40,722 bases of DNA from Betaproteobacteria bacterium. GTDB taxonomy: Bacteria; Pseudomonadota; Gammaproteobacteria; Burkholderiales; SG8-41. The notes under the pieces were generated by a model. It worked only from the letters and a program-made list of their open reading frames with translations. It had not been told where the DNA came from and did not search any database. Of this stretch, positions 16,180-23,873 are shown piece after piece (position 1 is the first letter of the stretch; each line of letters opens with the position of its first letter). The stretch lies in the NCBI GenBank assembly GCA_016202565.1, contig JACQOK010000197.1, positions 1-40,722 on the forward strand. The letters run 5' to 3'. Made by a program: the position numbers and the translations under genes.

Positions 16180-18117
16180 CTAGGTATTTACAGCCCACCT
16201 CTCGCGCCACATCTCAAATGCAGCGAGCAGCCAGACCTTTTGCACGTCAAGCCGGTCCCGCCTGAGGCCGCCTTCCTTCAAGCAGATGAGCGCGCGTTGC
16301 ACCGCTTCCGGGTTGAGAATCCCCGCCGCCTGCACGCGGTCGGGGGCAAGATACGTATCCAGCAGCTCCGAAAGCTCGCCGCGCAGCCAGCGGGACATGG
16401 GAACGGCGAATCCGTGCTTGGGACGCTCCAGTATCGATCTTGGAATGTACCGATACAGAACGCGGCGCAACAGGTGCTTGGCGCCGAGTGATCCGCGCCG
16501 CAAGCGGAGCGGCAACCGCAGGGCAAACTCTACCAGACGGTGATCGAGCAGCGGCTCCCGTCCTTCGAGCCCCACCGCCATCGTCGTGCGATCGACTTTT
16601 GTAAGGATATCGTCGGGAAGATAAAAGCGCAGATCGGAGCAGCTCATGTAGTCGGCGAAGCATCGCGTATGGCCGTTCAGCACGGGGCGTGGTGACACTG
16701 ATCCGCCGAGCAGTTGCGCGCATTCGGCCGGCGTCCAGAACGACATGCCCAAGTCATAGAGCGTGGCCGGGCATACCTCGGGCAGTACGCTGCGCAGCCG
16801 TTCCAGCCGGTCAATGGCCGCACGCCTTACGGTGTGACGCAGCGAAGCCGGAGCGGGGAGCCGATCCACCAGCCGCTGCAACGACGTGCCGGGCAACGAC
16901 TGCAGGCTGTGTGACAAGGTATGCCGTACGGGTCGCGGGATCTGAGCGAGTATCCGCTGCCGGGTGAGCATCGCGCCGTAGTGCCCGTAACCGCTGAACA
17001 GCTCGTCGCCGCCGTCGGCGGAGAGTGCCACCTTCGCGCTCTCGCGCGCGACGCGCGACACCAGAAACGTCGGGACGCCGGACGCGTCGCCGAAGGGCTC
17101 GTCAAACAGATCGCCCCAGCGCGTGAGAATGCCGGCCATTTCCCGCGGGGAGAGAATACGCTCGGTGTGCCGCGATCCCACGTAATCCGCCACCCGTCGA
17201 GCCCACCGTGACTCGTCATAATTCGGGTCGGTAAAGCCGATGGTGAAGGTGTGCACGGTTTGGCCGGAATGACGTGCCAGAATCGCCGCGACGAGCGACG
17301 AGTCCAGGCCGCCGGACAGGAAGATCCCGACCGGCACGTCCGCGATCATGCGATAGCGGAACGCATCGATAAACATTGCCTCAAGCTGCTCTTCGAGCTC
17401 GTGCTCCGATCCGGCCAGCGGCTCGCGCGGTTCGAGGGCTGACCAGTAGCAGCGTGTTACGGGTTCACCGCCCTCGCGCAATTCCAGCCAGTGCCCGGGC
17501 AGCAGCTTGAAAACCCGGCGATAGATGCTGCGCGGCGCCGATATGTATCCGAATTGGAAGTATTCCCCCAGCGCGTCGGGGTCAATTTCGGCACGCCATG
17601 CGCCAAAGGCGCGCAACGCTTTCAGTTCCGACCCGAACCACAGCGATCGCCCGTCCCAGGCGTAATACAGCGGCTTGATGCCGAGCCGGTCTCGAATGAG
17701 CCAGAGACGTCGCTCGCTTTCCCGCCATAATGCGATGGCGAACATGCCGATGAATCGCTCGACTGCGGCGATTCCCCATTGCCGGAGCGCGGCGAGCACG
17801 ACTTCGGAATCTCCACTGCTTCTGAAGCGGTGTCCGCACTTCTCCAGTTGCGCCTTTATCTCCGCGAAGTTGTAGATTTCGCCGTTGAAGGCCATGACGA
17901 AATCGCTGTCCTCCGACACCATCGGCTGGTGCCCCAGGCTCGAAAGGTCGAGGATCGAAAGCCGTGTATGGCCGAAGGCGACGCTCCCGCCGGCACGCAG
18001 CCAGGTCCCGCTGTCGTCGGGACCACGCTGGAGCAAGCTCTGGACGGAGCCGGCGAGATCACACGACCACGCCTCGGGCTGACATTTCTGCGCCCAGTAT
18101 CCCGTAATGCCGCACAT
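16180..18117 (-). CDS. asnB: Asparagine synthase (glutamine-hydrolysing)-like amidotransferase
   Basis: Class II glutamine amidotransferase with an ATP-pyrophosphatase synthetase domain. Cys2 of MCGITGYWAQ is the N-terminal nucleophile, followed by QRGPDDSGTW, GHTRLSILDLSSLGHQPM and FNGEIYNFAEIK. The PP-loop is FLSGGLDSSLVAA near residue 268, and ALSADGGDELFSGYGHY is the second synthetase motif. Length 645 matches the EPS-cluster AsnB family. The ATG at 18117 is required to expose Cys2. Such proteins in O-antigen and EPS loci are thought to amidate uronic acids in several systems (WbpS/WbtH type). That would fit the uronate enzymes here, but free asparagine synthesis cannot be excluded. Confidence 0.88.
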   Translation of the reverse strand: MCGITGYWAQKCQPEAWSCDLAGSVQSLLQRGPDDSGTWLRAGGSVAFGHTRLSILDLSSLGHQPMVSEDSDFVMAFNGEIYNFAEIKAQLEKCGHRFRSSGDSEVVLAALRQWGIAAVERFIGMFAIALWRESERRLWLIRDRLGIKPLYYAWDGRSLWFGSELKALRAFGAWRAEIDPDALGEYFQFGYISAPRSIYRRVFKLLPGHWLELREGGEPVTRCYWSALEPREPLAGSEHELEEQLEAMFIDAFRYRMIADVPVGIFLSGGLDSSLVAAILARHSGQTVHTFTIGFTDPNYDESRWARRVADYVGSRHTERILSPREMAGILTRWGDLFDEPFGDASGVPTFLVSRVARESAKVALSADGGDELFSGYGHYGAMLTRQRILAQIPRPVRHTLSHSLQSLPGTSLQRLVDRLPAPASLRHTVRRAAIDRLERLRSVLPEVCPATLYDLGMSFWTPAECAQLLGGSVSPRPVLNGHTRCFADYMSCSDLRFYLPDDILTKVDRTTMAVGLEGREPLLDHRLVEFALRLPLRLRRGSLGAKHLLRRVLYRYIPRSILERPKHGFAVPMSRWLRGELSELLDTYLAPDRVQAAGILNPEAVQRALICLKEGGLRRDRLDVQKVWLLAAFEMWRERWAVNT

Positions 18118-18128
18118 GGCGGTGTGGG

Positions 18129-19598
18129 TTAGGCCGCGCTCTTCCCGGCGCGCAGGCCATACATCATGCCTGCCGCGAGCCACAGGAAAATCTGCTCGGG
18201 TCGCGGTGTGAGGCCACCGTCGACCAGTGCCATGATCAGGAATACCACCAATCCCGCGGCCGCGCCCTGGAACAGGCCGCGCTCGCCCGCGCGCAGATCC
18301 GGATCTGCTGCCAGTCGCCGAAACTCCTTCCAGAGGTGGACGAAATAGGCGCAGACCAAGGCAAGCCCGACGACTCCCATGTCCAGCAGCACCTGCAGGT
18401 AGGCGCTATGAGGATGTATTACGGCGGGCGCCCGCCCCGACCGCACTGCCTCCGACCACATCATCGACCCGATGCCATTGCCGTAGATGGGGCTGCGCAA
18501 CAGATCGGGAATCAGAGGTATCCAGATCCTGTCGATGCGCCCCGCGCTGATTGCGTTGGCGTCTCCTCCAAAACCATGGGTCACCCGCTCGTAGACCGCG
18601 TCCGGAAGCAGGAGCAGCACCCCAACCGCGAAAAGCGCACCGAACAGAATGCCGCTGATATTGCGCCGCGATGCCAGGAACAGAGCGGTCACCAGGACAA
18701 ATCCCGCGAAGCTGCCGCGCGAGAACGTCAGTACCACCGCCACGCCTATTACCGCCATGGTCGCCACCAGGACGAGCTTGATCCTGTGGTCTTTCGTCCC
18801 CGCCCAGGTGTACAGCAGAAGCGCGTAGGCGATTACATACATCCTGCCGAGTTCGTTGGCGTGCATGCCCAGTCGGGTCAGAAACTCGCGGGCGCTGGCA
18901 ACTTGGCCGAGACTGGTCCCGGACATCACAAAATAGATGATCACCAGCAAACTCATGATCCACATCGAGATCAGCGTGGGCGCGAGGAATTTTTCCGCGG
19001 TTTCCGTCCGCGCTACCGCCACACCGACCAGCAGCGCAAATGCCACAAGGAACAGCGGCTTGACCACCATGTCCCTGAGATAGCCGGCCGCATCGACAAA
19101 ATTGACGGTCTCCGTCATGAAATACAATAACGGGATCTCCCCGACGTGGCGCGACCCCAGTATTCCGGCAATCAGGAATGGCGCAATGTACAACCACAGC
19201 AGCGGCCGCGGCAGGAAGCGTGGAATGCGTTGGTGAGACATCGCGTGCAGCAGATATGACGCAAACGTCCCGATCAACAGCAGATTCACGGGATTCAAGC
19301 CGACCACGCCGCCGATCGCCCGCGGGAATATCTGGCTGTACGACAACGGCATCAGGATTATGAGCAGGACCACTCCGATACGGAAGTCGTGCAGGATAAA
19401 CACACAGGCGATGAGCGCCAGTCCCACGAACAGAGCATTCCACTCGGCAACGACCACTGCCGCTCCCAACAACACGCAGAGCAAGGCAATGCCGGATGCA
19501 GGGAGAAAAGCGGGGTATGCGCCGTCATCCCGACGCAAACCGGCAAGAGTCTCATCACTGCGGACGAGGGCCCGGGCTCGAGGGAAAATTGCAGCCAT
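18129..19598 (-). CDS. O-antigen ligase/polymerase-like (Wzy_C) membrane protein
   Basis: Polytopic inner-membrane protein, predicted to polymerise or transfer lipid-linked repeat units on the periplasmic side. At least ten hydrophobic segments are visible, starting at residues 35-70 (ASGIALLCVLLGAAVVVAEW). The Wzy_C/WaaL signature is present as VVLTFSRGSFAGFVLV (about 280-295) and, after a long periplasmic loop, HPHSAYLQVLLDMGVVGLAL (about 405-425). GNGIGSMMWSE lies in the loop. Length 489 fits. It lies 11 bases upstream of the AsnB-like gene and 78 bases downstream of epsG on the same strand. Whether it is polymerase or ligase is not decidable from sequence; the Wzx/epsE-F-G context favours polymerase. 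Confidence 0.82.
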   Translation of the reverse strand: MAAIFPRARALVRSDETLAGLRRDDGAYPAFLPASGIALLCVLLGAAVVVAEWNALFVGLALIACVFILHDFRIGVVLLIILMPLSYSQIFPRAIGGVVGLNPVNLLLIGTFASYLLHAMSHQRIPRFLPRPLLWLYIAPFLIAGILGSRHVGEIPLLYFMTETVNFVDAAGYLRDMVVKPLFLVAFALLVGVAVARTETAEKFLAPTLISMWIMSLLVIIYFVMSGTSLGQVASAREFLTRLGMHANELGRMYVIAYALLLYTWAGTKDHRIKLVLVATMAVIGVAVVLTFSRGSFAGFVLVTALFLASRRNISGILFGALFAVGVLLLLPDAVYERVTHGFGGDANAISAGRIDRIWIPLIPDLLRSPIYGNGIGSMMWSEAVRSGRAPAVIHPHSAYLQVLLDMGVVGLALVCAYFVHLWKEFRRLAADPDLRAGERGLFQGAAAGLVVFLIMALVDGGLTPRPEQIFLWLAAGMMYGLRAGKSAA

Positions 19599-19676
19599 CG
19601 TTATTGAATCATCATTGCGGACATGCCGAGTCTCACGGGATCAAGAGTGCCTGCCCGGAATCGTCCTGCGCCGCGA

Positions 19677-20573
19677 TCAGAAGACGTTGAATACCGTGCC
19701 GACGATCTGCGCGCCCGTATCGCTCAAGTCGCGGATGACGCTCGCCGTGTCCGCGACGCGGGTATGGTTCTTGCGCGCGAGCACCATCGCGCCGCCTGCA
19801 TGGTATGTCACGCTCTGTGCGTCTGCGTACAGCTTTGCCGGCGGGGTATCGATCAGAATGACCTCGAACTTGTTCTGCATCTCCTGCAGCAAGCGGACGA
19901 GCGGCGCGCGCGACAACAGCTCCTGCGGATTGGGTGGCGGCGCACCCGCCGGGAGCAGCGCGAGACCGGCAATACCGGGGACGGGCACAACCGCGCTGTA
20001 GTCGGCGCGCCCGCACAGCACGGCCGACAGACCGACCCGATCGGCGACGTTGAACAGCTTGTGCTGCCGCGGCGATCGCATGTCGGCGTCGATCAGCAGC
20101 GTGCGCTCGCCGAGCTGCGCGAACACGACTGCGAGATTGGCGGCGAGGTAGGTGCGGCCCTCGCCGGTCGATGGACTGACGATCGCCAGCACCTTCCGCT
20201 GGTGAGTGCTGTTGAACCAGCGGATGAGAAGCTGCATTCGCAGCGCCCGCAGCTCTTCGACGCGCCGGTGAAACGGCGCATAGGCCGCGACCAGCTCCGC
20301 GCTGGCCGTGCTCTCTCCTGCCGGCAACTGTGAAAAATCGAACTGCTTCGCAAGCGCAAGATTGAGGTCTTCCTCGGTAATGAGGCCCAGCCAGATCGCC
20401 GCCTCGCCGAAGCGCAGGCCTTCCGCGCGCTGCAGCTCGACCACCCGCCGCGTGTCGGTCTCTGCGAGCTTGCCCCGCTCCACAAGAATCGAACCGATGC
20501 TGCGGTCCGACTCCACGACGTGTGCCGTTCCGTCCAGCGTCAGGACATTTTCCTCGATCTTCATGATAGTCAT
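19677..20573 (-). CDS. epsG: EpsG-type tyrosine kinase-like ATPase
   Basis: Cytoplasmic bacterial tyrosine-kinase-type ATPase that partners with a chain-length protein. Residues ~25-85 (IGSILVERGKLAETD, RFGEAAIWLGLITEEDLNLALA) form a GspE-N/MshEN-like N-domain typical of EpsG. The Walker A is SPSTGEGRTYLAANLA, with Arg where most kinases have Lys; EpsG relatives, as I remember them, also show this. Walker A' is TLLIDADMRSPRQHKLF and Walker B is VILIDTPPA. No tyrosine cluster is seen at the C-terminus (ends GTVFNVF). The ATG at 20573 has an AGGACAAGG ribosome site and overlaps the epsF stop (ATGA). Confidence 0.87.
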   Translation of the reverse strand: MTIMKIEENVLTLDGTAHVVESDRSIGSILVERGKLAETDTRRVVELQRAEGLRFGEAAIWLGLITEEDLNLALAKQFDFSQLPAGESTASAELVAAYAPFHRRVEELRALRMQLLIRWFNSTHQRKVLAIVSPSTGEGRTYLAANLAVVFAQLGERTLLIDADMRSPRQHKLFNVADRVGLSAVLCGRADYSAVVPVPGIAGLALLPAGAPPPNPQELLSRAPLVRLLQEMQNKFEVILIDTPPAKLYADAQSVTYHAGGAMVLARKNHTRVADTASVIRDLSDTGAQIVGTVFNVF

Positions 20574-22009
20574 CCTTGTCCTGGCGCGGGAAGTGCCCAG
20601 CCGCGATTTCCCGCGCGCCCGAGAAGACCATGACTGGGTTGCCACGCATTGAGTTGTGCGAGCAGCGGTACATCCACCCTCGCAAGGTCGTCGAACGAGC
20701 GCACTCGCCGGTCGAATTGCTCCATGAAGAACACTATTGCGAGACCAATCATCGTTCCCATGATGACTGATAGCGCGAGATTCAGAGGGATCTTGGGACG
20801 TGCAGGAAGCGAAGGTTCGACGGCGGGATCGAGCACGGCCACATTGGTGCGGTTTGCGCCGCTTTCGACCTTGCTTACGACGAAGCGCTGCATGGCGCTG
20901 TCGTACGCACGTTGGGCCGTCTCGACATCGCGGTTGAACACGCCGATTTCGTTGCGGTACTCCTTGAGTTGCAGCACCCGCGCACGCTGGTCCGCCAGCG
21001 CACTGCGCAGCTGCGCTTCGTGCTGCCGCGCCTGCCGTGCCGCGTTGGCAAGGCCGGCCGTGATCTTCCTTATCTCATTGTCAGCCTGCGCGCGCAGGGC
21101 GCGATACTCTGCCCGTTGACGCTGGAGCTGCGGGTGGTTGCTGCCGAGATCCGCGGAAAGATGTTGCAGTCTCGCTTCAGCCAGCGCCGCTTCCGATGTG
21201 AGTCTCTGGATGAGAGGATTCGACAGGACCTCCGGCAACCGGTCCGGGGTCGTCCCGGCTTCGATCAAACGGCGTGCCATGCGCTCTCTCGACTCGGCTT
21301 CCGAGGCCTGGCTCTGGGCGAGCACCACCTGCGTCGATAGCTCTCCCAGCCGCGCATTCTCCACGTCCGTTCGCTCGTCGGTCGAGACGATCTTCTTTTC
21401 CCGCTGGTAATCGGTGAGCTTGGCCTGCGCCGCCTCGAGGGTGGCCCGCAAGCCCTTCAGCTGTTCGTCAAACCAGACCGCCGTGCGCTGAGTCGGTTCC
21501 ACGCGCAACTCGAGGGTGGTGTCGATGTAGGCCTTGGCGAACGCGTTGGCAACCCGCGTCGCAAACTGGGCGTCGGAAGACTTGTAGGAGATCTGCACCA
21601 CGCTGCTCTGCGTCGTATCGACCGTGAGCCACTTGAGCAGCCTGTCCGCCACCCAGTCTTCGTAAGAACCCGCGCCGCCGGTCTCGGACTGGAACGCCTC
21701 GCGGGCTTCTGGACTCTCCGCGAGCTGCAGTTCGCGCACGACTTTATTTACCACCTTATGGCTCTTGATGATATCGACCTGCGTCTGCATGTAAGCGGCC
21801 TGTTGCGCCTGCTGCAGCACGGGCGCGAGCATGTTGACAGTGCTCAGCGTCTGCTCGTCCTTGCTGTCCAGCAGCAGGGAGACGGTGGCCACGTACGTTT
21901 TCGGCAGCAACAGACTCACGACTAGCGTCGTCAAGACAGTGATCGCGAGCACGAGACCAAACACACCCGGTCGCGCGCGCAGTGCTAGGAATAATTGCTG
22001 GATGGTCAT
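20570..22009 (-). CDS. epsF: Chain-length determinant protein EpsF (Wzz/GNVR family)
   Basis: Inner-membrane polysaccharide co-polymerase that sets chain length and links polymerase to export. A Wzz domain follows the first membrane helix (residues ~16-36, VFGLVLAITVLTTLVVSLLL). A long Ala/Gln/Glu-rich coiled coil spans ~190-390. A Pro-rich segment (DPAVEPSLPARPKIPLNL) then precedes the second helix (~420-440, VIMGTMIGLAIVFFMEQFD). The short cytoplasmic tail has no kinase domain, consistent with a separate EpsG. Length 479 is normal. It lies between epsE (45 bases upstream) and epsG (4-base overlap), the canonical order. Confidence 0.9.
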   Translation of the reverse strand: MTIQQLFLALRARPGVFGLVLAITVLTTLVVSLLLPKTYVATVSLLLDSKDEQTLSTVNMLAPVLQQAQQAAYMQTQVDIIKSHKVVNKVVRELQLAESPEAREAFQSETGGAGSYEDWVADRLLKWLTVDTTQSSVVQISYKSSDAQFATRVANAFAKAYIDTTLELRVEPTQRTAVWFDEQLKGLRATLEAAQAKLTDYQREKKIVSTDERTDVENARLGELSTQVVLAQSQASEAESRERMARRLIEAGTTPDRLPEVLSNPLIQRLTSEAALAEARLQHLSADLGSNHPQLQRQRAEYRALRAQADNEIRKITAGLANAARQARQHEAQLRSALADQRARVLQLKEYRNEIGVFNRDVETAQRAYDSAMQRFVVSKVESGANRTNVAVLDPAVEPSLPARPKIPLNLALSVIMGTMIGLAIVFFMEQFDRRVRSFDDLARVDVPLLAQLNAWQPSHGLLGRAGNRGWALPAPGQG

Positions 22010-22054
22010 GATGTGATCTCGCTGTTCATGTTTCGCATTCGCGTGGACGCTCCG

Positions 22055-22897
22055 CTAGAACCAACTTTCCTGGACGAAAATGACATCGCCGGGCTGAATC
22101 GAATCGCTCAAGCGCACATCGAGTCGCTGAAGCTTGCCGTCAGGCGTTCTGCGGCTGAGGTTAAGCACGCGCTCGTTTGCGCGTTCCGTGAACCCGCCGC
22201 CGAGCGACACGGCCTCCATGATCGTCATGTTGTCCTCGAATCGATAGGAACCGGCGCGGCGGACCTGGCCGTGAATGTAAAAGACCGGGGCGCGCTGCAC
22301 GTAAATCGTGTCGCCGTTCTGAATGTCGACGTTCTTCGACAGATCGCCCATGCGCACCATCGCCGCAACGTCGATTTCCAGTTTCTCGATCTTGCCGTTG
22401 CGATTCAGCACAAGGCTGACCGTATTGGCGCCCACGGGGCTTACGCCCCCGGCCAGCGCGAGGACGTCAGTCAGTCTGGAACTGGAAGTGTCGAGCGCAT
22501 ACCGTCCCGGCTTGTTGACCTCGCCCAGAACGGAGACCTGTCTGCTGCGCAACTCCGTCATCACGACAGTGACCTGCGGACTCAGCATGAATTTTCCGCG
22601 TTTCAACTGCCGTGCGATCTCGGCGCCCGCGTCGGCCAGCGTCAAGCCGTTCACCTTCACCTCGCCGACGAGGGGAAAAGTGATCGTGCCGCGCTGGGAG
22701 ACGCGCGCCTCCGTGGTGAGATCGGGATACTGGAACACGGTGACGCGAATGTTATCGCCGGCGCCAAGCTGGTCGGCCGTTTCGGCCCAAGCTTGCGCCG
22801 CGAGCAGCATCGAGGCCGCGCCGGCCAGGGCTGCAAGCCATCTCGAGCAGCGATGGGCTGTCTTGAAATGCAAAGTCGACTGCGCTTGTGGGGTCAT
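22055..22897 (-). CDS. epsE: Polysaccharide export protein EpsE (Wza-like)
   Basis: Periplasmic/outer-membrane polysaccharide export protein. A signal peptide covers about residues 1-38 (WLAALAGAASMLLAAQAWA then ETA). The poly-export domain follows (DQLGAGDNIRVTVFQYPDL, TEARVSQRGTITFPLVGEV). Two SLBB-like segments come next: VSVLGEVNKPGRYALDTSSS and FYIHGQVRRAGSYRFEDN, each followed by a GD-x-I-x-V motif (NGDTIYVQRAP, PGDVIFVQESWF). No lipobox cysteine occurs at the cleavage site, so unlike Wza it is probably not a lipoprotein. The ATG at 22897 is preceded by a strong GGAGGAG at 8-9 bases, which rejects longer upstream starts. It is the first gene of the leftward epsE-F-G block. Confidence 0.9.
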   Translation of the reverse strand: MTPQAQSTLHFKTAHRCSRWLAALAGAASMLLAAQAWAETADQLGAGDNIRVTVFQYPDLTTEARVSQRGTITFPLVGEVKVNGLTLADAGAEIARQLKRGKFMLSPQVTVVMTELRSRQVSVLGEVNKPGRYALDTSSSRLTDVLALAGGVSPVGANTVSLVLNRNGKIEKLEIDVAAMVRMGDLSKNVDIQNGDTIYVQRAPVFYIHGQVRRAGSYRFEDNMTIMEAVSLGGGFTERANERVLNLSRRTPDGKLQRLDVRLSDSIQPGDVIFVQESWF

Positions 22898-23325
22898 GGT
22901 CGTCACTCCTCCAGAGGCGCCGGGTCCGCACAGGCCGGCCACGCCTCCTTCAATAAGTTGATCAGTCATCCATGCTGCCGGAAAGCTTGCGGTGCAAACT
23001 TTAAGCGGGCTGTATGACGTTTCCCCCCGGGGAGAGTTATCGCGGCATGCCTCGATTGGACTAGCGGAGGCGGAGCAGAGCGGCACTCAGGTGAAGACAC
23101 ATGGGATGTGTCCCTGTTATCATTCACCGCGTAATTCTTCGCAGCGGCGGACGACTGGAAGCCGCCCGTTACGCGCTTGGGCATCTGCAGCGTGAACGCC
23201 ACAGCGAATAGCGGCGTTCACGCCCGCCTAAAAGCCGCGCCGCAAGTCGTTCTGCGACGCAGGTTGCCGGTTCGATGCGGTCCTTCGACGCGCCGGCATG
23301 CGACAGTTTCCCGCCTACAAATTGC
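22898..23325. other. Left part of the epsE/lyase divergent control region
   Basis: No gene is supported here. It must hold the leftward epsE promoter, which I could not identify; a search for a leftward sigma-54 element found no acceptable match. GTCG-TTCTG-CGAC near 23246-23258 and a lone GCGACA at 23300-23305 resemble half-sites of the enhancer-like array just to the right, but they do not match its 18-base format. Confidence 0.45.
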
Positions 23326-23407
23326 TGTCAGACTGAAACGACGCGGCTGTCGCGATTCAACGATAGGTTGTCGTTCCAGAGCGACATTTTGTCTCTGAAC
23401 AGCGACA
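23326..23407 (+). promoter_or_regulatory. Array of four 18-bp enhancer-like sites (putative UAS)
   Basis: Four 18-base elements of the form TGTC-N9/10-CGA(C/T) start at 23326, 23348, 23369 and 23390, so they repeat every 22, 21 and 21 bases, about two helical turns. The third, TGTCGTTCCAGAGCGACA, and the fourth, TGTCTCTGAACAGCGACA, are nearly perfect palindromes. The first (TGTCAGACTGAAACGACG) and second (TGTCGCGATTCAACGATA) are weaker. They end 129 bases upstream of a sigma-54 element. This is the usual arrangement for binding of an NtrC-family activator, possibly a PrsR-like regulator known from betaproteobacterial EPS systems. The identity of the activator is inference. Confidence 0.75.
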
Positions 23408-23504
23408 GATAAATCCTAATTCCGTCAGCGAGTTACTCAAAACTGCCCAAAACCCGTCGCTGCATGACGACAAACGAGGTCATGCTCGCCCCGCCGAGCG
23501 GCCT

Positions 23505-23517
23505 CAATTCTTTGATT
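23505..23517 (-). promoter_or_regulatory. IHF-consensus site
   Basis: On the minus strand AATCAAAGAATTG matches the IHF consensus WATCAANNNNTTR at every defined position. It lies in an AT-rich patch between the enhancer-like array and the sigma-54 element, exactly where a DNA bend is needed to bring an activator to sigma-54 polymerase. Short consensus matches can occur by chance; the position makes this one credible. Confidence 0.6.
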
Positions 23518-23535
23518 TAGTTGAATTCATCGAAC

Positions 23536-23551
23536 TGGCATACGCATTGCT
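23536..23551 (+). promoter_or_regulatory. Sigma-54 (RpoN) -24/-12 promoter
   Basis: TGGCATACGCATTGCT fits the sigma-54 consensus TGGCAYRNNNNTTGCW at all defined positions, with GG and GC at the required spacing. Transcription should start about 11-12 bases after the GC, near 23562, and run rightward into the lyase/secretion genes. This leaves a 5' leader of about 310 bases before the ATG at 23874. Confidence 0.85.
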
Positions 23552-23673
23552 AACTTGCGGCCGTGCCGACGTGAAAACATTCACGCGAAAAGGCAAAGAG
23601 GCGCACGCAAGAGCGGATTACATCGCTCTCACGTGAGGCAGACGAAAAGTCCACGCCATTTCAGGGAGAGCAA

Positions 23674-23811
23674 GTGACAGCGCACGAATCGTTGGCGGCC
23701 TCCGCCCGCCGTATCACGCCCGCAGCCCGTCCCAACCATACCACGGATTTCGCCCGGCAGGCCCGAATGAGCTTGCCTTGCGTCAGGCAACATGGAGCGT
23801 CGTGGGTATGA
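23674..23811 (+). CDS. Possible 45-residue leader peptide
   Basis: A GTG at 23674 follows a strong ribosome site (AGGGAGAGCAA) and opens a 45-codon frame ([13 protein letters not shown]...GASWV) inside the predicted 5' leader of the lyase gene. It ends at 23811, 62 bases before the lyase ATG. I recognise no family. It may be a regulatory upstream frame or a chance frame. A small hairpin (AGAGCG at 23610-23615 with CGCTCT at 23624-23629) precedes it. Confidence 0.3.
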   Translation: MTAHESLAASARRITPAARPNHTTDFARQARMSLPCVRQHGASWV

Positions 23812-23873
23812 CGCTCCCGCACCCGACTTCAGCCGGTTCGGATTTTTTCAATTTCGCTATCAAGGATTCGCAA

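Noticed and set aside
23246-23258. GTCG-TTCTG-CGAC dyad as a fifth enhancer site
   Set aside because: Spacing between half-sites differs from the 18-bp format, and it is out of phase with the array.
23778-23873. Upstream TTG (23778) or ATG (23808) starts for the lyase
   Set aside because: The ATG at 23874 has a better placed AAGGA, and the extra residues are not signal-peptide-like.
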